Shown in pieces: positions 1 through 5,188 of a stretch of DNA of 7,885 nt. Numbering within the stretch: position 1 is the first letter of the stretch; each line of letters begins with the position of its first letter. The stretch is from an uncultured Bacilli bacterium (GTDB taxonomy: Bacteria > Bacillota_I > Bacilli_A > RF39 > UBA660). Below the pieces are notes generated by a model that saw only the letters and a program-made list of their open reading frames with translations, was not told the origin of the DNA and ran no database searches. The translations under genes were made by a program, and so were the position numbers. The stretch spans positions 1 to 7,885 of the forward strand of contig CAJTYF010000055.1 of the NCBI GenBank assembly GCA_910583945.1. Reading direction: 5' to 3'.

Positions 1-1
1 G

Positions 2-55
2 CTATTTCAATTATACACTACTTTTATTTATCAGTCATTATGTTTAACACAACAA
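2..55. repeat. Left copy of 54-bp perfect terminal inverted repeat
   Basis: Bases 2-55 are the exact reverse complement of 7832-7885. Identity stops at base 56 (T here, A in the other copy). The copy contains a near-palindrome TGTTTAACA (41-49) and an outward-facing promoter (10-38). No transposase or recombinase gene lies just inside it. It may be one end of an invertible segment, one copy of a dispersed promoter-bearing repeat, or an assembly-graph boundary. The repeat may extend beyond the window. Confidence 0.95.
10..38 (-). promoter_or_regulatory. Outward-facing promoter in left inverted repeat
   Basis: Read on the minus strand, the repeat has ATGACT (38-33) as a 4/6 match to the -35 consensus. 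A 17-base spacer separates it from a perfect TATAAT (15-10). Transcription would begin near the window edge and run out of the window, so the target gene is not visible. The right repeat holds the identical element. Confidence 0.5.
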
Positions 56-69
56 TTCTAAAAAAAGAT

Positions 70-98
70 TTTCAAATAAAAAGTTTCTATGTTATAAT
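70..98 (+). promoter_or_regulatory. Promoter for the first gene (extended -10)
   Basis: A perfect TATAAT at 93-98 is preceded by TATG plus one base (88-92), a complete extended -10 element. A weak -35, TTTCAA (70-75), lies 17 bases upstream. The start of transcription would be near 105, giving a leader of roughly 38 bases before the gene at 143. It is the best sigma-A-type promoter in the left block and probably serves at least the first two genes. Confidence 0.6.
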
Positions 99-142
99 TG
101 TCTTCTGTTGAGAATAATTTATAGAATGAAGGAGAAAAAATC

Positions 143-925
143 ATGACAAAAGAAGAAAATTTAAGAAAATTTTATAAAGAAATAAAGAATCTTTCAGAAG
201 AAAAAAGAGTAAACTGTGAAGTGGCTTTTTTAGAAATGATTTGTACGTTATTTTTAGGAGAAACTTTAAATAAACAGGAAGACTCAATCTATGAGTATCT
301 TTTAGTGTGGAATTTAACTTATGATGAATACAAAAGGAACGGTTTAACCGATAAAGCTTTAGAGCCTTTTCATCTAATTGATAAAAGATACTATCAAGCC
401 TTAAGACAGAAATATAATACAAATACTTTTCGAATCCATCAAACCTTTTGCATAGGTCAACTCATCAAAGATTTATCTTTTGATGAAGAAAGCATAACGA
501 CTCGTTCATTAAAAAAAGCAAATCCAGAAATTGAGAAAAACTTTAAAGCAATAAAACAAATAATTAAAGAAGTTAAAGAAAATTCTTCCATCGCTATCGA
601 AGCAATCAATCTGTTAGCGTTATCAAGCGCTTACTTCCGTTTGTATAACACAACGCTTAATAAAAAACAAGTTGAAGAAAAAATTCTCGCAAATAAAATA
701 GAAGAATTAGGAAAAAAGAAAAAAGGCGTCTCTAAAATAATTGTAACTATAGAAAGACCATCAAATCGAACCAAAGAAGAAAAATTTGTTTCCGTTTTAG
801 AAAATTTAGTTTCTATTTTAAATTCGTCTTTAAATGACTCACCAAAAAAAGAAGAATTGTTTGAAAACATAACAGAAAATGAAAAAGAATGGATGCCTTT
901 ATTAGAATTATTAAAAAATGAATAG
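143..925 (+). CDS. Unrecognised 260-residue helical cytoplasmic protein
   Basis: I do not recognise a family. The start is supported by GAAGGAG ending about 8 bases before the ATG and by the extended -10 promoter upstream; it ends at TAG. The protein is rich in Lys and Glu and reads as mostly alpha-helical, with no signal peptide and no membrane segment. Residues about 1-20 are a charged helix, 21-60 are more hydrophobic and contain Trp56, 125-185 look like amphipathic helices, and 187-205 are a basic stretch with a short beta-like IIVTIE segment. An acidic helical tail ends around EWMPLLELL. Cysteines (25, 34, 103) are not spaced like a metal site. The next gene starts 47 bases later on the same strand, so the two are probably cotranscribed. 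It could be a lineage-restricted accessory or phage-derived protein, but nothing in the sequence decides this. Confidence 0.8.
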   Translation: MTKEENLRKFYKEIKNLSEEKRVNCEVAFLEMICTLFLGETLNKQEDSIYEYLLVWNLTYDEYKRNGLTDKALEPFHLIDKRYYQALRQKYNTNTFRIHQTFCIGQLIKDLSFDEESITTRSLKKANPEIEKNFKAIKQIIKEVKENSSIAIEAINLLALSSAYFRLYNTTLNKKQVEEKILANKIEELGKKKKGVSKIIVTIERPSNRTKEEKFVSVLENLVSILNSSLNDSPKKEELFENITENEKEWMPLLELLKNE

Positions 926-935
926 AAAGAATTTA

Positions 936-966
936 CTCTCCGAAAAATAAAATAAAAAGAGGAGGG
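936..966 (+). promoter_or_regulatory. Possible stem hiding the ribosome binding site of the zinc-finger gene
   Basis: CTCTCC (936-941) can pair with GGAGGG (961-966), the Shine-Dalgarno core of the following gene, using one G-U pair across a 19-base loop. This would keep the site closed until an upstream ribosome or a ligand opens it. The stem is only six pairs, so chance pairing is quite possible. Confidence 0.25.
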
Positions 967-972
967 AAAAGG

Positions 973-1158
973 TTGAAATCATTAAATGAATTAAAAAAAA
1001 AAATAAATTTATTAAAAGCTCATCTTTTAAATATTGAAAATTATATTGATCTAGTTGTCTGTGATTGTTGTGAGTTATTAACTCCACTCGAAAATGTGCA
1101 TTATGTTGGAAATGAAAGAATATGTGAAGAATGCTTAAAAAATGGGTATGGAAAATAA
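973..1158 (+). CDS. Small protein with a DksA/TraR-type four-cysteine zinc finger
   Basis: This 61-residue protein starts with TTG. The start is supported by a very strong AGAGGAGGG site about six bases upstream and by the absence of a better ATG. Residues 1-27 form a charged, Leu-rich helix. The rest is a metal site: Cys30-x2-Cys33, 17 residues, then Cys51-x2-Cys54. That C-x2-C-x17-C-x2-C spacing is the one seen in DksA/TraR fingers, and GATA fingers are similar. Cys32 and His43 are additional possible ligands. DksA and TraR act at the RNA polymerase secondary channel through a long acidic coiled coil. Here the N-terminal helix is much shorter, so that role is not established. Other options are a small zinc adaptor or a phage-type zinc protein. 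It lies 47 bases after the first gene and probably shares its transcript. Confidence 0.75.
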   Translation: MKSLNELKKKINLLKAHLLNIENYIDLVVCDCCELLTPLENVHYVGNERICEECLKNGYGK

Positions 1159-1173
1159 GAGTTTAAAAAGTTA

Positions 1174-1202
1174 TTTCATTCTAATTAAAAATCGTTTATA
1201 AT
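1174..1202 (+). promoter_or_regulatory. Candidate promoter for the glycosylase operon
   Basis: TATAAT at 1197-1202 is a perfect -10 box. The -35 region 17 bases upstream, TTTCAT (1174-1179), is poor and there is no TG extension. It lies in the 111-base gap between the zinc-finger gene and the glycosylase gene, and transcription would start near 1209. In such AT-rich DNA a lone TATAAT is weak evidence. Confidence 0.4.
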
Positions 1203-1230
1203 AAGTCTTTGATAAGTGAGGAATTGGAAG

Positions 1231-1263
1231 ATGAATAGAGAAGATTACAAAAAAGAGAAGTGA
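1231..1263 (+). other. Possible 10-codon leader ORF before the glycosylase
   Basis: A small frame, MNREDYKKEK, starts with ATG at 1231 and ends at TGA (1261-1263), six bases before the glycosylase ATG. GAGG at 1218-1221 could serve as its ribosome binding site. The glycosylase has only a poor site of its own (AGAGAAGTGAG), so translation of this frame could deliver ribosomes to it by coupling. It may equally be a chance frame or the remnant of a lost gene. Confidence 0.25.
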
Positions 1264-1269
1264 GTTAAA

Positions 1270-1773
1270 ATGAAAGTAAAGCATGAATTACCGCCTATTT
1301 ATAATGAACATTCAGAAGTATTAATCTTAGGGTCACTTCCTTCTGTAAAATCTAGAGAAGAAAAATTTTATTATGCCCATCCTAAAAATCGCTTTTGGAA
1401 AACTTTAAGTGCTATTTTTGAAGAAGAAATAGGGAATACGATAGAAGAAAAAAAAGAATTTTTATATCGTAATCATATTGCTTTATTTGATGTTATTAAA
1501 AGTTGTGAAATAGAAAACTCTTCGGACACATCAATAAAGAATGTGGTCCCAAATAACTTAAAAACAATCATAAAACAAAGTCAAATTAAATTTATTTTTA
1601 CAACTGGAAGAAAAGCCTATGATTTATATCAAAAGTATTGTTTTCCTAAAACAAAAATTGAAGCCATTTATTTACCCAGTACTTCGCCCGCAAATTGTCC
1701 TAAAAATATTGAAACAACTTTAGTAGACAGTTATCAACAAATTAAAGAAAAAATAAATGAGAAAGAAGAATAA
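1270..1773 (+). CDS. DNA-deoxyinosine (hypoxanthine) glycosylase, UDG superfamily family 6
   Basis: This 167-residue enzyme, full length for the family, is predicted to remove deaminated bases, chiefly hypoxanthine, from DNA to begin base excision repair. Two superfamily motifs are visible. Motif 1 is GSLPSVKSREEKFYYAHPKN (residues 21-40), followed by RFW. This is the family-6 form, with FYY-x-HP-x-NRFW and an Asn (Asn40 here) in the position proposed to be catalytic in the characterised archaeal member. Motif 2 is LPSTSPAN (135-142), the DNA-intercalation loop, of the form Pro-Ser-Thr-Ser-Pro-Ala rather than the His-Pro-Ser of UDG family 1. The central LFDVIKSCE and FTTGRKAYDLY segments also fit the fold. 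A mismatch-type uracil glycosylase (Mug/TDG) is less likely because of the FYYAHPKN signature. It ends three bases before the next ATG, so the two genes form a tight operon. Confidence 0.88.
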   Translation: MKVKHELPPIYNEHSEVLILGSLPSVKSREEKFYYAHPKNRFWKTLSAIFEEEIGNTIEEKKEFLYRNHIALFDVIKSCEIENSSDTSIKNVVPNNLKTIIKQSQIKFIFTTGRKAYDLYQKYCFPKTKIEAIYLPSTSPANCPKNIETTLVDSYQQIKEKINEKEE

Positions 1774-1791
1774 GAAATGAATGAGAAAGAA
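1756..1791 (+). repeat. 12-base direct repeat at the gene junction
   Basis: AATGAGAAAGAA occurs at 1756-1767, near the end of the glycosylase gene, and again at 1780-1791, at the start of the next gene, 24 bases apart. The tail residues NEKEE of one protein are therefore echoed in the MNEKEKK start of the next. The purine-rich first copy also provides the weak ribosome binding site for the second gene. A small tandem duplication is likely, though such A/G-rich strings also recur by chance here. Confidence 0.45.
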
Positions 1792-2565
1792 AAGAAAGAT
1801 GCATTACGAAATCAATTATTTGCCAAATATTTTGAAAGTGATGAAGGAATTTTAGTAACGGATTTACTTGAGAAATTATCTTTTATTGCTGATACCTGGC
1901 AAACCTTACGTGAGTTGTGTATAAAAAATATAAAATATTTCTTTCCTAGAAAAAGCTTAGAGAAAATAAGAATAATTCAAAATAAAGAAAAAAAATATTT
2001 AATTTTAAAATTTTTGTGTGAAGAATATATTATTATTGACATTGAAAAAAATGAAAATATCTCTAAAATCGATTTTCAAACATGTTTTAATACATCCTTT
2101 TTTATCCAACATTTTGATGAAGAAATAAAAGAAGATGAAAAAGATTTTATGCAAAATTGCATGTTAATTAAATATAATGGTAATATTAATGAACTAATTA
2201 ATTTTTATACTAAAAATCAAAATATTTTTGAATTAAGTAATAAGTTGTTTTATAAATATAAAATAGGAGAAGCTTTAACATATTTTTGTATTAATTTTAC
2301 AGATAAAGATATACAAATAGGCTTTAAAACGCCTGATCAATTTTTATATGAAACTTTACACTTTAGCTATGACTTAATCCCATGTCCTATACAACAAGAG
2401 ACTACTGTATCAGTAATTGGCCAAGAAAGATTAGATGTAATGTTTAAAGAAATACCAAAAATAAAAATACCAGAACCATTGATTCCAGAAGATTTATTAC
2501 AAGAATACAAAAAGCAAAATGAAAATGTAAAAAGAGATTTAAAAATAAAGAATGATACCAAGTAG
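1777..2565 (+). CDS. Unrecognised 262-residue protein coupled to the DNA glycosylase
   Basis: No family is recognised. The ATG is three bases after the glycosylase stop, and the ribosome binding site (GAAAGAAG) lies inside the glycosylase gene, so translation is probably coupled. It ends with TAG 31 bases before the terminator. Residues 1-55 are helical and charged. About 60-95 alternate in a beta-strand manner (IRIIQN, KYLILKF, EYIIIDIE). The segment 98-215 mixes short helices and strands with several aromatic residues. The C-terminal part contains CPIQQ, then KIPEPLIPEDL near 230-240, a proline-rich linker-like stretch, and ends in a Lys-rich tail. There is no signal peptide or membrane segment. 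The tight pairing suggests a partner or accessory of the repair enzyme, but that is only a guess from position. It may also be a free-standing accessory gene. Confidence 0.8.
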   Translation: MNEKEKKDALRNQLFAKYFESDEGILVTDLLEKLSFIADTWQTLRELCIKNIKYFFPRKSLEKIRIIQNKEKKYLILKFLCEEYIIIDIEKNENISKIDFQTCFNTSFFIQHFDEEIKEDEKDFMQNCMLIKYNGNINELINFYTKNQNIFELSNKLFYKYKIGEALTYFCINFTDKDIQIGFKTPDQFLYETLHFSYDLIPCPIQQETTVSVIGQERLDVMFKEIPKIKIPEPLIPEDLLQEYKKQNENVKRDLKIKNDTK

Positions 2566-2596
2566 GGTTCATACAAAAATAAAAGTTATTAAAATA

Positions 2597-2640
2597 AAAA
2601 ATGAGTTTTGCTAAATTATTTTTAGTATTAACTCATTTTT
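2597..2640. terminator. Bidirectional hairpin terminator between convergent genes
   Basis: AAAAATGAGTT (2597-2607) pairs with AACTCATTTTT (2630-2640) over 11 bases. An inner stem CTAAA/TTTAG (2611-2615 with 2621-2625) closes a 5-base loop. T-rich tracts follow in both directions, so it can end the left + strand operon and the - strand Rpn gene. The TGA stop of the Rpn gene sits inside the right arm, a compact arrangement that also supports TGA being a true stop codon in this genome. Confidence 0.8.
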
Positions 2641-3496
2641 CTTTCTTTAACTTTTCAATTTCTTCTATAGATAAATTTGTATATTTCATAATTTTTTCTA
2701 CTTTTTCACCATCTTTAAGCATAATTTTAGCAGTTTCTATAGCATTTTGCTTTGCTCCTTCTTTCAAGCCTTTTTTTCTAGCAAGATTCAGGTCGGTATT
2801 ATAGCATTTTCTTTGGTCTTCTTCTCGAGTCATGTATTCAATAAATCTTGGATCTTTGTTTAATTCGATAATATTTTCCATATATTTTTTAACACTCTCT
2901 CTATCTTTTGAAAATAAAAGTAATTCATTTTTGTCTAAACCTAACATAATTAAGTATTTAAATTCTTCTATTTTCTTTTCATCCCTAGAATACCAAAACT
3001 TAAGTACTTTGTCCATATTGATTTCATAAATAAGAAAGTTCTCGACATAACACTCATTTTTATTATTACTTACCCTATAAATATCAATGATTTCTCTATT
3101 TTTTAATTCTTCATTTTTACTCATTCCGTAGGTTAAATTTAAAGAAATAATTTTTGTCGTTAAATCATATTCTTCTCCCCTTAAAGTGTAAGAAGAATAG
3201 ACATTACTTAAGAATGCTAGATTTCTGTTGTGTAAATAATCGGGAGTTCCGTTATTCACTTCTATATCAATTAAACCTATATTGGTTTCAAGTAATAAAT
3301 CGAGTATCTTTCTTCTAATAAAGATATTTCGATTATTCTGTTCACTATTCTTAATTACTATTTTTTTAATTTTCACATTTAAACAAGTTTCTAAAATAGC
3401 AATAAGTAAATCTTCATTTCCATCTTTAGACATTATTTCTTTAAAAACGATATCGTATCTACCACTATAAAACTTCTTTTTCTTTTCTCCAACCAT
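2633..3496 (-). CDS. Rpn-family PD-(D/E)XK nuclease / putative transposase
   Basis: This is a 287-residue, apparently complete member of the recombination-promoting nuclease (Rpn, PDDEXK_2) family, cut-type endonucleases related to YhgA-like transposases. The N-terminal part, FYSGRYDIVFKEI (9-21), fits the family opening. The nuclease core has RRKILDL (61-67) with candidate acidic residue Asp66, then LIDIEVNN (75-82) with Glu79. Family members commonly read Glu-x-Gln at this second position; here it is Glu-x-Asn. The segment NRNLAFLSNVYSS (90-102) matches the Arg-containing helix after the core. The C-terminal third has the charged linker DLNLARKKGLKEGAKQNA (residues 236-253) and a helical tail ending SIEEIEKLKKEK, typical of the family. 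The start is fixed by AGGAGG (3510-3505) eight bases before the ATG. It is a single gene facing the left operon and insulated by a terminator, as expected for an independently moving accessory gene. Confidence 0.82.
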   Translation of the reverse strand: MVGEKKKKFYSGRYDIVFKEIMSKDGNEDLLIAILETCLNVKIKKIVIKNSEQNNRNIFIRRKILDLLLETNIGLIDIEVNNGTPDYLHNRNLAFLSNVYSSYTLRGEEYDLTTKIISLNLTYGMSKNEELKNREIIDIYRVSNNKNECYVENFLIYEINMDKVLKFWYSRDEKKIEEFKYLIMLGLDKNELLLFSKDRESVKKYMENIIELNKDPRFIEYMTREEDQRKCYNTDLNLARKKGLKEGAKQNAIETAKIMLKDGEKVEKIMKYTNLSIEEIEKLKKEK

Positions 3497-3574
3497 AATG
3501 AATGCCTCCTACTTTATATATTAACGTAAAATTGGTCATTTCCTTTTTTTCAGTGTTAAAAATCAATAAAAAAA

Positions 3575-3599
3575 AATAACTCTTGTAATAAGTGTTATT
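3575..3599 (-). terminator. Weak hairpin plus T-tract upstream of the Rpn gene
   Basis: AATAAC (3575-3580) pairs with GTTATT (3594-3599) and CTT (3582-3584) with AAG (3590-3592) around a GTAAT loop, with one T-T mismatch. On the minus strand the hairpin is followed at once by a run of T. It could block transcripts entering the Rpn gene from the right or act in an Rpn leader. All but a few pairs are A-T, so it is probably weak. Confidence 0.35.
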
Positions 3600-3615
3600 G
3601 TGGCTTTATAAATGA

Positions 3616-3645
3616 TTAACTTTTAAGAACTTTAAGAAAGATAAT
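3616..3645 (+). promoter_or_regulatory. Promoter for the FAD/Rieske gene
   Basis: TTAACT (3616-3621), a 4/6 match to the -35 consensus, is followed after 18 bases by GATAAT (3640-3645), a 5/6 match to the -10 consensus. Transcription would start near 3652, giving a leader of about 30 bases that begins in a T-rich stretch. A GGTGA ribosome binding site (3673-3677) sits six bases before the ATG at 3684. The gap 3497-3683 also contains the Rpn gene's ribosome binding site and its presumed, unresolved promoter. Confidence 0.45.
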
Positions 3646-3683
3646 TTCTTTTTTTTTGACCATAATAAGAATGGTGATTTGAA

Positions 3684-5135
3684 ATGAAAAAAGAAAGTTT
3701 ATGGGAACAGGAAATAAAACAAGAAAAAATAAAAGAATTAAATGAAGATATAGAAACGGATATTTTAATTATCGGTGGGGGAATAACTGGTTCGTCTATT
3801 GCTTATGAATTAAAAGAATTGAACAAAAAAATTACGATTGTGGAGGCATCCCTTGTTGGAATGGGTGTCACAAAAAATACAACAGGAAAAATAAATTACT
3901 TGCAAGAAACGATTTATAGTGACTTAACTAAAAAATATTCGTTAGCACATGCCAAAAAATATTTAACTTCCCAATTAAGTGCTATAAAGGAACTAACAAA
4001 CGTTATTAAAAAAGAAAAAATAAATTGTAATTTAGAAAAAGTAGAATCTTTTGTTTATGCTAATGAAGAAAAAGAAATACCAAAATTAAAACAAGAAAAA
4101 AAGATTCTAGAAACTTTAGGAGTACTAGTAAAAGAACAGACAGAACAATTTTTATATGCACTATCGGTAGAAGATACTTATGTTTTTCATCCTATAAAAT
4201 ACCTTTATGCCTTAAAAGAAATTCTCATCAGAAATAACATTGAAATTTATGAAAAGACAAAAATAGTAGAAGTCAAAAAAGAAAAAGAGAATTTCATTTG
4301 TTTAACAGAAAAGAATAAAATAAATGCTCAAAAAGTCATATTGGCTTGCCATTATCCTTTTTTTACGATGCCCTTTTTAATGCCTTTAAAAGCGACTACC
4401 GAAAAATCTTACATCGCCGCATTAGAAGAAGATAAAATAGAAGCAAAAACTTACATTACAAGTAAAAATCCATGTACCTCTATTCGTTATCATCAAGATA
4501 AAGAAAAATACTTAATTTATTTAAGAAATTCTCATAACATTTCTAATCATTTAAATGAAAAGGAAAACTTTAAAAATTTATTAGATGAAATTCCTGAAGA
4601 AAAAGTAAAATTTTTATGGAGCAACGATGATTTAATTACCTTCGATAAAATGCCCTACATCGGTAAAATAAAAAAAGAAGAAGACCATTTACTCCTTGCA
4701 ACAGGTTTTAATACATGGGGCATGACCAATAGCGTTCTTTCAGGTTTAATCATCAAAGACATCCTTTTAAATAAAGAAAATGAGTGGACCGAGCTAATGA
4801 GTCCTTTAAGAACCAATAGTATCAATCATATGAAAGAATACACAAAAAATACCTTGTATTCTTTAAAAAGTTTTATTGGAAATAAAATAATAAAAAATAA
4901 AGATTGGTATGAAAATGTAGTTTATACCAAAAAAAATGGGAAAAATGTTGCTTTCTACAACGATGGAAAAAGAAAATATATTGTGTACAGTACCTGTCCT
5001 CATTTAGGATGTACCTTAATTTTTAATGAAATAGAAAAAACATGGGATTGTCCCTGCCATGCCTCTCGTTTTTCTTTAGAAGGAAAATGTATTAAGGGAC
5101 CAAGTCGATACGATATCGAATACAAAGAAAAATAA
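3684..5135 (+). CDS. FAD-dependent oxidoreductase with C-terminal Rieske domain (YhfW-like)
   Basis: This 483-residue soluble protein has two domains. Residues about 25-395 are a DAO-type flavin domain. They include the Rossmann motif Gly31-x-Gly33-x2-Gly36 (in ILIIGGGITGSS), Glu54 at the end of the second strand for the FAD ribose, and the TTGKI segment (66-70), which resembles the TTAK-type loop of YhfW relatives. A C-terminal GFNTWGMTNSVLSG stretch is the usual closing FAD contact. Residues about 415-483 form a Rieske domain with Cys438-x-His440 and Cys456-x2-His459 in the boxes CPHLGC and CPCHASRF, ready to bind a [2Fe-2S] cluster. Electrons probably pass between flavin and cluster; the substrate is unknown even for the Bacillus relative. 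All cofactor ligands are present, so it looks functional. It ends with TAA 53 bases before the next gene, which has its own promoter. Confidence 0.9.
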   Translation: MKKESLWEQEIKQEKIKELNEDIETDILIIGGGITGSSIAYELKELNKKITIVEASLVGMGVTKNTTGKINYLQETIYSDLTKKYSLAHAKKYLTSQLSAIKELTNVIKKEKINCNLEKVESFVYANEEKEIPKLKQEKKILETLGVLVKEQTEQFLYALSVEDTYVFHPIKYLYALKEILIRNNIEIYEKTKIVEVKKEKENFICLTEKNKINAQKVILACHYPFFTMPFLMPLKATTEKSYIAALEEDKIEAKTYITSKNPCTSIRYHQDKEKYLIYLRNSHNISNHLNEKENFKNLLDEIPEEKVKFLWSNDDLITFDKMPYIGKIKKEEDHLLLATGFNTWGMTNSVLSGLIIKDILLNKENEWTELMSPLRTNSINHMKEYTKNTLYSLKSFIGNKIIKNKDWYENVVYTKKNGKNVAFYNDGKRKYIVYSTCPHLGCTLIFNEIEKTWDCPCHASRFSLEGKCIKGPSRYDIEYKEK

Positions 5136-5149
5136 AAAAATATCTATAA

Positions 5150-5184
5150 CCTCACTTTTATGATACAATAGAAAAAAGTGGAGG
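5150..5184 (+). promoter_or_regulatory. Extended -10 promoter nested in a stem that hides the next ribosome binding site
   Basis: TATG-A-TACAAT (5159-5169) is a complete extended -10 promoter; no clear -35 is seen. The same DNA forms a hairpin: CCTCACTTTT (5150-5159) pairs with AAAAGTGGAGG (5174-5184), ten pairs with one bulged G, and the right arm contains the GGAGG site of the gene at 5189. A transcript reading through from the FAD/Rieske gene would contain both arms and close the site. A transcript starting near 5176 would lack the left arm and stay open. Confidence 0.5.
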
Positions 5185-5188
5185 GTTT

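Noticed and set aside
2601..3470. Several + strand open frames opposite the Rpn gene (for example 2601-2804, 2832-3029, 3282-3470)
   Set aside because: They lack ribosome binding sites, have low-complexity hydrophobic translations, and lie antisense to a well-supported family gene.
3575..3650. Riboswitch or structured RNA in the gap between the divergent genes
   Set aside because: Only a short A-T-rich hairpin is present; no conserved riboswitch core or tRNA-like T-box features were seen.
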